A stretch of 7,584 nucleotides of DNA from an uncultured Oscillospiraceae bacterium (GCA_900543295.1 UQQY01000114.1:1-7584), one strand, 5' to 3'; shown: positions 1 through 6,072, counted from the first letter of the stretch. Notes: generated by a model not told the origin, from the sequence alone. Numbers and translations are program-made.

Positions 1-72
1 TTCCTCGTCGATCGGAATTGGAATATGCACATCGCGGCTTGCGTCTAACATCGCAGTCAATTTTTTGTCCAT
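1..72 (-). CDS. GH9-like glycoside hydrolase paralogue, 5' end only (cut by window edge)
   Basis: Reading leftward from an ATG at 72-70, 24 codons stay open to the window edge. The peptide begins MDKKLTAMLDASRDVHIPIP and continues IDEE. The full-length GH9-type enzyme at 2670 begins MNAELKKILDASQDVHIPIP, so 17 of 24 residues agree. Bases 1-48 match 2694-2741 in inverted orientation at 45 of 48 positions, the last 33 without mismatch. A GGAG ribosome binding site lies 7 nt upstream of the ATG, and a good promoter lies further up at 127-155, so this looks like a genuine, expressed gene start. The N-terminus is charged and has no signal peptide, as in the paralogue. The catalytic part lies outside the window, so enzyme function is inferred only from the paralogue; whether the gene is intact cannot be seen. 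Confidence 0.85.
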   Translation of the reverse strand, partial: MDKKLTAMLDASRDVHIPIPIDEE

Positions 73-126
73 GATCTTTCTCCATTTCTTTTCTGTACTG
101 GCAGATACAAATTGCCCTATGTTATC

Positions 127-155
127 AGTATACAAGAAAAAGAAGGGCTTTTCAA
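127..155 (-). promoter_or_regulatory. SigA-type promoter of the partial GH9-like paralogue
   Basis: On the minus strand TTGAAA (155-150) and TATACT (132-127) are separated by exactly 17 nt. This fits the vegetative sigma-A consensus well. Transcription would start near 120, giving a leader of about 48 nt before the ATG at 72. The complete paralogue has the same -10 box, the same spacing and a nearly identical -35 box. Confidence 0.75.
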
Positions 156-187
156 TGACGGATTTGTACAAAAATGCCTATCATTTT

Positions 188-207
188 TTGTTAAGGTTGT
201 TTACTAA
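188..207 (-). promoter_or_regulatory. Upstream box shared with the other GH9 gene (copy 1)
   Basis: Read on the minus strand from 207, the sequence TTAGTAAACAACCTTAACAA matches the box at 2557-2576 at 17 of 20 positions, 11 of them consecutive. Its first base is 52 nt upstream of the first base of the -35 box, exactly as at the other gene. The two half sites (TTAGT and TTAAC) are a degraded inverted repeat here. A binding site for a shared regulator is an inference; TTAGT/ACTAA half sites resemble operators of XylR/ROK-type regulators. The surrounding 73-334 gap otherwise shows only a 9-bp direct repeat (TCTGTACTG at 92-100 and 219-227). Confidence 0.5.
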
Positions 208-320
208 CAAAGAAACGCTCTGTACTGAACCAATACAAAGTGATAAACGGCTGCGGTTAATCGGTTTTTTTCTTTGGACAGCGGCCCTTTGAAGTTTTAA
301 AAGCACATGCAATATAAAAG

Positions 321-344
321 AAAGGAAACGCCGTCTATTCCTTT
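321..344 (-). terminator. Weak hairpin after the HD gene, possible terminator
   Basis: On the minus strand AAAGGAA and TTCCTTT form a 7-bp stem around a 10-nt loop. It overlaps the TAG stop of the HD gene and is followed by CTTTTATATT. The stem is short and poor in GC, so termination would be inefficient, and some transcripts may run on toward the partial GH9-like gene. Confidence 0.3.
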
Positions 345-832
345 ATTCCAAACAGCTCGCGGCAAAGCGTTTTTCCACTATTGGTGCGGAAGATATTACG
401 ATAGGCGGCATAAATCGTTTGTTCCGATTCGCTGCCCTCATACAAATTTACAAGAAAATCTGCTTCAATCAGGATTTGGTGGTCAATTCCCCCGATTGGA
501 TGATAGGTATGGTGATGCGCACAAAGCCAGCAGACACGCTGAACCGTATCCTCCGGCAGACCGCAGGAACGCAGTAAAGCTTCCGCTTCCGGCGGACCAA
601 GCTTTTCCTGCAACGGGCCGTCGCAACGTCCAAACTGTGCTTCTGCTTTTTTAATTCCAATGTCATGAATAACTGCCGCCGATTCCAGCGTAAACAGCGT
701 TTTATCATCAAGTCCTTCCGCCGTACCAATTATGCGGGCAAAGCTGTGCACTTTAATAAAATGCTGAATACGCGCCGGATCCCCTGCATCGTATAAAATC
801 ATGGCCTGCAAAACGTCCTGTATGGTATTCAA
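335..832 (-). CDS. HD-domain phosphohydrolase, 165 aa
   Basis: This is a small soluble protein of the HD superfamily, metal-dependent phosphohydrolases that act on nucleotides or other phosphate esters. The metal-ligand pattern is complete: H29 in KVHSFA, the H56-D57 doublet in VIHDIG, the histidine run H106-H108 in CAHHHTY, and D125 in EADFLVN. The substrate cannot be read from the sequence. I place the start at a TTG (832-830), because a full AAAGGAGG sits 9 nt upstream at 842-849 and the in-frame extension further upstream runs through the preceding gene without resembling HD proteins. Only one nucleotide separates it from the stop of the amidohydrolase gene, so the two are co-transcribed and probably translationally coupled. 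Downstream there is only a weak hairpin at 321-344 followed by a short T-rich stretch. Confidence 0.87.
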   Translation of the reverse strand: MNTIQDVLQAMILYDAGDPARIQHFIKVHSFARIIGTAEGLDDKTLFTLESAAVIHDIGIKKAEAQFGRCDGPLQEKLGPPEAEALLRSCGLPEDTVQRVCWLCAHHHTYHPIGGIDHQILIEADFLVNLYEGSESEQTIYAAYRNIFRTNSGKTLCRELFGIKE

Positions 833-833
833 G

Positions 834-1685
834 TTATAAAGCCTCCTTTGATTTACGGGGCAGATCAAAGCCGAACAGAGCCTGTGCGTTGTAAAATATG
901 ATGTCGCGCAAAAGCGGAACAGGAAGATCGAGAGAAGCCAGCCACGTAAGCGACAGACGGGGATTCTCCCACGGACAGTCCGAACCAAGCATGATTTTTT
1001 TCGGATCGTGAGAGAGTATCATCCGACGAATTTGTGCTTTATCCGCATAGGAGGCGCACATCGCCGTATCAAACCAGACGTTTTTTCCAACAAGGAATCG
1101 CTCCACGTCATCCCATTGCCTTAAGCCTCCGAAGTGCGCCAGCACCATTTTAAGCTTTGGAAACAGGGAGGCAACACGAGCGCTTTTCTCCGGCGGAGCG
1201 TGCACAAGCTCCGGACTGTAACAATCCCAGCCGGCATGGAAGACAATGGGAAGCCCTTCTTCCGCACAGGCTTCATAGATTGGAAAAAGACGTTCGTCAT
1301 CGACCATAAAGCCCTGATAATCAGGATGCAGCTTGATACCGCAAAGGCCAAGCTCTTTGATTCTGCGTATTTCTTTCACCGGATTCTCCGACAAAAAGTG
1401 GATCGATCCCAGCGCGGTAAAACCAGGCTGACGGTTTGCTTCTGAAGCGCAGGCGTTGATCGTATGCTCCTGTCCCGGCACGGTTGCAATATTTAAAAGA
1501 ACAGCATGGTCGATTCCGCTTTTCTCCATGCATTGCTGCGTCTGCGCAAACGTTCCGTCCGTACAAGGCGCAATACCAGAGATACGGGCAAGTTTTCCGA
1601 CCGCTTTTTCTGCGATTTTATCCGGAAAGGTATGTACATGCGCGTCGGCTGTATACAGCCATTCTCCATTGATAAAAAGCGACAT
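834..1685 (-). CDS. Amidohydrolase-family (PF04909-type) metal-dependent hydrolase, 283 aa
   Basis: The protein is a TIM-barrel metal hydrolase of the amidohydrolase superfamily, which includes hydrolases and non-oxidative decarboxylases. Metal-site elements appear in order: H16 and H18 in ADAHVHTFPD, K118 and H120 in GIKLHP, H150 in VFHAGWD, H184 in LAHFGG, and D236 in GSDCPW. There is no signal peptide or membrane segment, so it should be cytoplasmic. The ATG at 1685-1683 is chosen because GGAG lies 9 nt upstream and a promoter sits just beyond it. A longer in-frame reading from 1772 would run through that promoter and adds nothing recognisable. It is the first gene of a two-gene operon with the HD phosphohydrolase, 1 nt downstream. 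The length is normal for the family. The substrate is unknown, and the pairing with an HD protein does not settle it. Confidence 0.9.
   Translation of the reverse strand: MSLFINGEWLYTADAHVHTFPDKIAEKAVGKLARISGIAPCTDGTFAQTQQCMEKSGIDHAVLLNIATVPGQEHTINACASEANRQPGFTALGSIHFLSENPVKEIRRIKELGLCGIKLHPDYQGFMVDDERLFPIYEACAEEGLPIVFHAGWDCYSPELVHAPPEKSARVASLFPKLKMVLAHFGGLRQWDDVERFLVGKNVWFDTAMCASYADKAQIRRMILSHDPKKIMLGSDCPWENPRLSLTWLASLDLPVPLLRDIIFYNAQALFGFDLPRKSKEAL
842..849 (-). promoter_or_regulatory. Ribosome binding site deciding the TTG start of the HD gene
   Basis: AAAGGAGG on the minus strand lies inside the last codons of the amidohydrolase gene, 9 nt before a TTG. No ATG or GTG in this frame has comparable spacing. 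It therefore supports a TTG initiation codon with translational coupling to the preceding gene. Confidence 0.8.
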
Positions 1686-1711
1686 ATCTCTCAGCTCCGT
1701 TTCTATATCCC

Positions 1712-1740
1712 ATTTTATCATAGCAGTGCGCGAAACGCAA
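1712..1740 (-). promoter_or_regulatory. SigA-type promoter of the amidohydrolase-HD operon
   Basis: TTGCGT (1740-1735) and TAAAAT (1717-1712) on the minus strand are 17 nt apart. The predicted start near 1705 gives a leader of about 20 nt with the GGAG ribosome binding site. A short inverted repeat, TGCG-CGAAA-CGCA at 1727-1739, covers the -35 box and could be an operator, though arms this short can arise by chance. Confidence 0.6.
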
Positions 1741-1746
1741 TCCGGC

Positions 1747-1776
1747 TGTATGAAATTGTCCCGCGCGGGCATGCTG
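1747..1776 (+). promoter_or_regulatory. Possible forespore (SigG/SigF-like) promoter before the DUF421 gene
   Basis: TGTATG (1747-1752) and CATGCTG (1770-1776) are 17 nt apart. They resemble the SigG-type pattern TGAATA...CATACTA, with four of six and five of seven matches. No good SigA promoter is seen upstream of this gene on the plus strand. The spacer contains a perfect 10-bp palindrome, CCCGCGCGGG (1760-1769). The match is incomplete, and I regard this as a hypothesis. Confidence 0.28.
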
Positions 1777-1803
1777 AACGTATATCAATAAGGAGGATAC
1801 ATC

Positions 1804-2532
1804 ATGAATTTTTTTCCTGAACTTACTGAACTGCCGGATATTGCGCTTCGATCGGTTTTATCGATTATTGTTCTGTTCCTGATTACAAGGTTTATGGGGA
1901 AAAAACAGATATCCCAGCTTACCTTTTTCGATTATACCATCGGCATTTCCATTGGATCTATCGCCGCGGAGATGGCTGCGACGGATACGGAACCATATTT
2001 GCATACACTGCTAGCTATGATAATTTACGGCCTGCTCGCTATATTGATTTCTGTTATTACCAACAAAAGTATCAAGGCGCGTCGTTTTTTTACCGGACGC
2101 GCGTTTTTGCTCATACAAAACGGAAAAATTTTAGAACGGAATCTTAGCAAGGCGAAGCTTGATGTGAACGATTTGCTTGCGGCGGCGCGGATTGAGGGCT
2201 ATTTTGATCTTTCCGATATTGCGTATGGCGTGCTTGAAACAAACGGGCGAATGAGTTTTTTGCCGGTCGCGTCGAAAACGCCTGTCACAGCCGGAGATAT
2301 TGGAATACCGCTAACGCAGGCTTCCCTTTGCGCCAATATTATTATTGACGGCGTAATTATGCGCGAAAATCTGAAAATGGCCGGGTTTGACGAGACATGG
2401 CTGTCCCGCACGCTTTCTGAACAGCATGCGCCGCCGACTTCTGAAATTATTTTAGCGTGTGTGGATCAAAGCGGTGCTCTGACGGTTTATCCGCGCACCA
2501 ATCGTACTGTTTTGAAGAGCATATTGGATTAA
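1804..2532 (+). CDS. DUF421 / YetF-like integral membrane protein, 242 aa
   Basis: This is a member of the DUF421 (PF04239, YetF/YkjA) family, Firmicute membrane proteins of poorly defined function. Some members are carried in spores and affect spore germination or heat resistance. The N-terminal part has hydrophobic segments at about residues 13-31, 44-60 and 67-86. The family's conserved GKKQISQLTFFDY motif sits at about residues 32-44. The C-terminal soluble half carries the typical pattern R-x-x-GYFDLSDIAYGVLETNG, then a basic and polar tail. AGGAGG at 1791-1796 lies 7 nt before the ATG, so the start is secure. Length is usual for the family. It is divergent from the amidohydrolase operon. 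No clear terminator follows, so readthrough into the GH9 gene 137 nt downstream is possible, though that gene has its own promoter. Confidence 0.92.
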   Translation: MNFFPELTELPDIALRSVLSIIVLFLITRFMGKKQISQLTFFDYTIGISIGSIAAEMAATDTEPYLHTLLAMIIYGLLAILISVITNKSIKARRFFTGRAFLLIQNGKILERNLSKAKLDVNDLLAAARIEGYFDLSDIAYGVLETNGRMSFLPVASKTPVTAGDIGIPLTQASLCANIIIDGVIMRENLKMAGFDETWLSRTLSEQHAPPTSEIILACVDQSGALTVYPRTNRTVLKSILD

Positions 2533-2556
2533 AGCGATATTGAAAGAATATTTTAA

Positions 2557-2576
2557 TTAGTAAACAATACTAACAA
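2557..2576 (+). promoter_or_regulatory. Upstream box of the GH9 gene (copy 2), inverted repeat
   Basis: TTAGTA-AACAA-TACTAA (2557-2573) is a perfect inverted repeat with 6-bp arms. With the next three bases it matches the box upstream of the partial paralogue at 17 of 20 positions. It starts 52 nt before the -35 box, the same distance as in copy 1. That places it at roughly -88 to -69, a position typical for an activator site. Regulator unknown. Confidence 0.55.
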
Positions 2577-2608
2577 TAAAATTTTTCGCTTCTTGTTTGT
2601 TTCGCGAA

Positions 2609-2637
2609 TTGAATCGTTTCACAAAAAGCCGTATACT
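2609..2637 (+). promoter_or_regulatory. SigA-type promoter of the complete GH9 gene
   Basis: TTGAAT (2609-2614) and TATACT (2632-2637) are separated by 17 nt. Transcription would start near 2644, leaving a leader of about 26 nt that contains the ribosome binding site AGAAGGA ending at 2662. Architecture and boxes mirror the promoter of the partial paralogue. Confidence 0.8.
2610..2621 (+). promoter_or_regulatory. LacI-family-type operator palindrome over the -35 box
   Basis: TGAATCGTTTCA is symmetric at 10 of 12 positions around a central CG, the typical form of LacI-family operators (ideal TGAAACGTTTCA). It is 2 nt shorter than a standard CcpA cre site. It overlaps the -35 box and the first bases of the spacer, so bound protein would repress. 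A second perfect palindrome, TTCGCGAA (2601-2608), lies directly upstream. The partial paralogue has no equivalent. Confidence 0.5.
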
Positions 2638-2669
2638 GTATTTATCAAATAAAGAAAGAAGGATATTTG

Positions 2670-5615
2670 ATGAATGCTGAACTAAAAAAGATCTTAGACG
2701 CAAGTCAGGATGTGCATATTCCAATTCCGATCGACGAGGAAGAGACCGCCGAGTCTCGCCTCGTTCAGAAGGAAGTGCTGAAAAGCCGTCTGATTGACGA
2801 CATGGAATCGCTCGATCATTGGGTTTTGATTAAGGACTATTCCATTTCCCGGCCGGAGCCGCTCGCCGATAAAAACGACCTTTCCGACCGCGAGGAAATC
2901 CATCCCGCCCCGACGATGGAGCTCTCCTCCGAGCGCTGCGTCTGCGGCACGCATTCCTTGAAATTTACGCATCCCACCAATCTCGACCACTTTATCGAGT
3001 GCCGCAAAGGGCGCATCTATGCGCAGCCTAGCGTCAAATGCGTGGTGGACCACGAGGACTGGAGCGAATACAACCGCCTTTCCGCATGGATTTATCCGAT
3101 TGCGCCCGGCATGAAATCCATCACGCTGCGTATGCAGCTGCACAACGACGGCGTGCGTAAAATGCCGGAGAAATGGGAGCGAGACGGCGCGCACAACATG
3201 TCTTTAAAGGGCAATCAGTGGAATCACGTGGTGCTTGAGATGCCGTATCTTGACCGCGACTGCGTAACGGGCGTAAGCTTCGACTACGACATGGTAGGCC
3301 ATGAAAACGATGCGGCGGATCATGTGACCTGGTTTATCGACCAGCTTGAATTGCAGCAGGTGAAATGCGACGTATACGAAGGCTGGATTCCGGCGGAAGA
3401 CCGGATCAGCTATTCGCACAAGGGTTACCAGCCGGGCGGCGAGAAGATTGCGATAGCCTCGGGCATTGAAGCGAAGACGTTCAAGCTGATTGAGACAGTG
3501 ACGGGAAAGGTCGTGTTCAGGAAGGAGATTCTCACAGCTCAGACGAAGATCGGCACATTGCAGGTGATGGACTTCAGCGAATACATGGAAGAGGGAGAAT
3601 ACATTCTTTCGGCAGGAGATTTGACGACGAGGGTATTCGCCATCAGCAGCGACGTATGGGAATCGTCTGTATGGAAGGTATTAAACTTCTTCTTGGTGCT
3701 GCGGTGCGGATACGAGGTGCCTGGCAAGCACCGGGCGTGTCATACGGATATGCTGTTAAAGCATGGGGATCAGGCGATTGTCGCAAACGGCGGCTGGCAT
3801 GACGCGGCGGATCTTGCGCAGGGCTTGATTAACACAACTGAGGCTACGGCGGCTCTCTTGGAGCTGGCAGAAGCGCTGAAAACGGACGGCTCGAACGACC
3901 GGCTGTACCGCCGTGTGCTGGAAGAGGCGAAATGGGGCCTTGACTACGTCCTGAAAATGCGCTTTGGCGACGGACACCGCGGCACCTATACCTCGTCCTC
4001 GATCTGGACAGACGGCGTAATTGGCACAAACGACGATATTACAAGCGAAACCTCCCGTTCCTGCTTTGTGAATTTTAACGCCGCGCATACGGAGGCGCTT
4101 GGTGCGAAAGCCTTTGAAAAGGTTGATCCGGCCTATGCGGCCTACGCTTTAAAAATTGCGAAGGACGATTTCCGCTGGGGTATTACAATCTATCGTGAAC
4201 AGCAGAAAGATCGTGCAGAGCTTATTCAAGAACGCGGCCAGTTCCTCGGCAATGACGCTATGCTGTTGCAGGTGGGTTCTGTCGGCGCAATGGCTGCGTC
4301 GGAGATGTACGCTCGTACCAATGAAGAGGAATACACTGCGATTGCGAAAGAAATGGGTGATCTTGTTTTAAGCTGCCAGCAGCAGGAAATTCCGGACTGG
4401 GACGTTCCGATGGTCGGCTTCTTCTATCAGGATACAAAGCGCGATTTAATCTCCCATCACGCGCACATGTCCTTTGCACATCTGCCGGAAATGGCAATGC
4501 AGCGTCTTTGCGAAACGTTCCCAGATGCAGACGAATACATGAAATGGTACAACGTGCTTTCCATGAGCGGCGCGTATTATAAGAAGATTGCTTCCTATAC
4601 CTATCCTTACGGCGTTATTCCCGCAGGCGTATATCATGAAAACGAAGCTATCGACCATCCAAACAAAACGTTTGCAAGTCAAATTGCAGTGACAGCCGAG
4701 GAGTGCGCCGCAGATTATGCACAGATGGTACGGGAAGGTTTCCCGCTTGGCAAGGGTTATTATCTGCGCGTCTATCCGGTGTGGTTCAGCTTCCGCGGCA
4801 ATTATAACGTGCTGCTTTCGGAGAACAAAGCCATGCTGGCCGGCGCAAAGTACAGAAACGACTACGATCTGTATGCAGCGACACAGCACAACTACGAGTG
4901 GATTATCGGCAAAAACCCGATGGCGCAGTCCACCATGGTCGGCGAAGGCTATGATTTTATCCAGCATTACACCGTACAGCCGGGTCAGACGACCGGTTCA
5001 ATCACCGTCGGCATGGAAAGCCACTATGAAAAGGATGAGCCGTACTGGCCGCAGGTCAATACCGCCACCTATAAAGAGGTTTGGGTCTGCTCGGCGACGA
5101 AATGGATCTGGGATATGGCGGATTCGCTTCTTCCGGCACATGTCTCGGGTTATCTGCGCGTGGTGAAAAACGCGGCGCTGACCTTTACTCATCAGGCTAC
5201 AAAAAAGGTCTATACCGCTTCCGTTCATGAGCGCACCGGCTACTATGAACTCACGCTTCCGGCTGGAAAATACGAGATGCGCTATGACGACATGGTCAAG
5301 GACATCACAGTCATTTCCGGCAGCCGCTATACCTTTGACGGCGCGCTTTATGATGTGAAGGCAGAGGCTGTGCTGGAGGGCACGCATGTTACGCTCACGG
5401 TTACGGCAAAGGGCGAATGCGATATTCCGGTTCGCATTAAGACGGACAACGTCACCGGTATGGATGTTTCGGCCATTGTTCCGATTGAAAACGGCGAGGG
5501 CAGAATGGTATTCCACGGCGAGCTTATAAAGGCGGATAAGCCCTTTGTCGGGCTGGTCATCCCGAACAACGATTTGAGTGAAAAGGTAGAATTTTCTGAT
5601 CCACGGCTGGGATAA
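2670..5615 (+). CDS. GH9-type glycoside hydrolase with CBM-like and Ig-like N-terminal domains, 981 aa, no signal peptide
   Basis: This is a large glycoside hydrolase of the GH9 (cellulase/exo-glucosidase) type. Residues about 30-235 form a predicted jelly-roll, carbohydrate-binding-like module (LIDDMESLDHW, GTHSLKF, NRLSAWIYP, NQWNHVVLEMP, WFIDQLELQ). Residues about 245-330 match the Ig-like CelD_N domain seen before many GH9 catalytic domains (ISYSHKGYQPGGEKIAIA ... DFSEYMEEGEYIL). The (alpha/alpha)6 catalytic region is at about 335-820. GGWHDAAD contains D378 and D381, aligning with the GH9 DAGD motif and its base. GKNPMAQS starts at G747, and YKEVW places E803 as the likely acid. The usual PHHR substrate motif is not evident. 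Residues about 825-981 look like a carboxypeptidase-regulatory-like fold plus a beta-sandwich. The charged N-terminus has no signal peptide or membrane segment, so a cytoplasmic enzyme acting on imported oligosaccharides is inferred. The ATG at 2670 is preferred over the adjacent TTG at 2667 because AGAAGGA ends 7 nt before it. The exact substrate is unknown. Confidence 0.85.
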   Translation: MNAELKKILDASQDVHIPIPIDEEETAESRLVQKEVLKSRLIDDMESLDHWVLIKDYSISRPEPLADKNDLSDREEIHPAPTMELSSERCVCGTHSLKFTHPTNLDHFIECRKGRIYAQPSVKCVVDHEDWSEYNRLSAWIYPIAPGMKSITLRMQLHNDGVRKMPEKWERDGAHNMSLKGNQWNHVVLEMPYLDRDCVTGVSFDYDMVGHENDAADHVTWFIDQLELQQVKCDVYEGWIPAEDRISYSHKGYQPGGEKIAIASGIEAKTFKLIETVTGKVVFRKEILTAQTKIGTLQVMDFSEYMEEGEYILSAGDLTTRVFAISSDVWESSVWKVLNFFLVLRCGYEVPGKHRACHTDMLLKHGDQAIVANGGWHDAADLAQGLINTTEATAALLELAEALKTDGSNDRLYRRVLEEAKWGLDYVLKMRFGDGHRGTYTSSSIWTDGVIGTNDDITSETSRSCFVNFNAAHTEALGAKAFEKVDPAYAAYALKIAKDDFRWGITIYREQQKDRAELIQERGQFLGNDAMLLQVGSVGAMAASEMYARTNEEEYTAIAKEMGDLVLSCQQQEIPDWDVPMVGFFYQDTKRDLISHHAHMSFAHLPEMAMQRLCETFPDADEYMKWYNVLSMSGAYYKKIASYTYPYGVIPAGVYHENEAIDHPNKTFASQIAVTAEECAADYAQMVREGFPLGKGYYLRVYPVWFSFRGNYNVLLSENKAMLAGAKYRNDYDLYAATQHNYEWIIGKNPMAQSTMVGEGYDFIQHYTVQPGQTTGSITVGMESHYEKDEPYWPQVNTATYKEVWVCSATKWIWDMADSLLPAHVSGYLRVVKNAALTFTHQATKKVYTASVHERTGYYELTLPAGKYEMRYDDMVKDITVISGSRYTFDGALYDVKAEAVLEGTHVTLTVTAKGECDIPVRIKTDNVTGMDVSAIVPIENGEGRMVFHGELIKADKPFVGLVIPNNDLSEKVEFSDPRLG

Positions 5616-5630
5616 GGCTTTCTTACGATA

Positions 5631-5670
5631 AAAAATGGAGAGTTTCTAAATATAGAGACTCTCCATTTTT
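5631..5670. terminator. Strong bidirectional rho-independent terminator
   Basis: Arms 5631-5647 and 5654-5670 form a 17-bp stem with one G-U pair and a 6-nt loop (AAATAT). The ends carry an A-run on the left and a T-run on the right, so the hairpin terminates in both directions. It lies 15 nt after the GH9 stop and 27 nt beyond the DUF1622 stop, serving both convergent genes. Confidence 0.92.
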
Positions 5671-5697
5671 CTGTATCTTTTCCTCCACGGTTGTAGG

Positions 5698-6045
5698 CTA
5701 ATGTAATTTGTGCAGATTTTTTGACTCCTGGACATGCGCCTCCTCATTTTTGATTTCCCAATGGATCAAAAAGGAAAGCGCTGCTCTAAGCAGGATAATC
5801 GCGCCAACGATTGCGATTTCCGAAAGATCGCGCACCAAAACTGTACGCAGAATTTCGCTGCCGAGCTTGAATTCCAATCCCGTTGCAAGCCCCTTTGCCA
5901 GCTTTAAGCGCAGCTCTGTGTCCCGTTTAAAAAAACAGACAATTCCATAGACGCCGTATCCTGCAATCACAAAAACGCCTACAAATTCAAAAAATAAGAT
6001 GGCGATATTGGTCGCGGCATTTAGCACCAAATGCAGATCGTTCAC
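5698..6045 (-). CDS. DUF1622 small integral membrane protein, 115 aa
   Basis: The protein belongs to the DUF1622 (PF07784) family of small membrane proteins with no established function. A first hydrophobic segment is at about residues 10-37 and a second at about 74-94. Between them is the family's conserved stretch, LAKGLATGLEFKLGSEILRT. The C-terminus is short, charged and histidine-containing. I choose a GTG start at 6045-6043, because AGGAAAGGG lies about 6 nt upstream. The in-frame ATG further upstream at 6087 would place the start inside a hairpin and has no ribosome binding site. The gene lies 129 nt downstream of spoIVA on the same strand, with that hairpin between them, so it is probably expressed separately or by readthrough. 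I see no clear promoter of its own. Confidence 0.85.
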   Translation of the reverse strand: MNDLHLVLNAATNIAILFFEFVGVFVIAGYGVYGIVCFFKRDTELRLKLAKGLATGLEFKLGSEILRTVLVRDLSEIAIVGAIILLRAALSFLIHWEIKNEEAHVQESKNLHKLH

Positions 6046-6072
6046 ATTTTTCCCTTTCCTTTGTTTCAAATA

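Noticed and set aside
150..163. CcpA cre-like site at the partial paralogue's -35 box
   Set aside because: At least four of the conserved cre positions, including the central CG, do not match.
155..292. Plus-strand small ORF of 45 codons (beginning MTDLYKNAYH) with AGAAGGG a few bases upstream
   Set aside because: It lies antisense across the promoter and upstream box of the partial GH9-like gene. No plus-strand promoter is seen before it, and the peptide resembles no family I know. Chance is more likely.
833..988. N-terminal extension of the HD protein from an upstream ATG
   Set aside because: The extension would be translated from another frame of the amidohydrolase gene and has no family resemblance. 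The TTG at 832 has an ideal ribosome binding site.
1686..1772. Longer start for the amidohydrolase
   Set aside because: The extra 29 codons would include the predicted promoter and operator of the gene. The ATG at 1685 has its own ribosome binding site and suits the family's length.
2537..2552. Possible terminator after the DUF421 gene (ATATT...AATAT)
   Set aside because: The stem is five to six A-T pairs only and too weak to be called a terminator.
2694..3194. Long antisense ORFs within the GH9 gene (this one and others up to about 170 codons)
   Set aside because: They are products of codon bias in the coding strand. They have no ribosome binding sites and no recognisable motifs.
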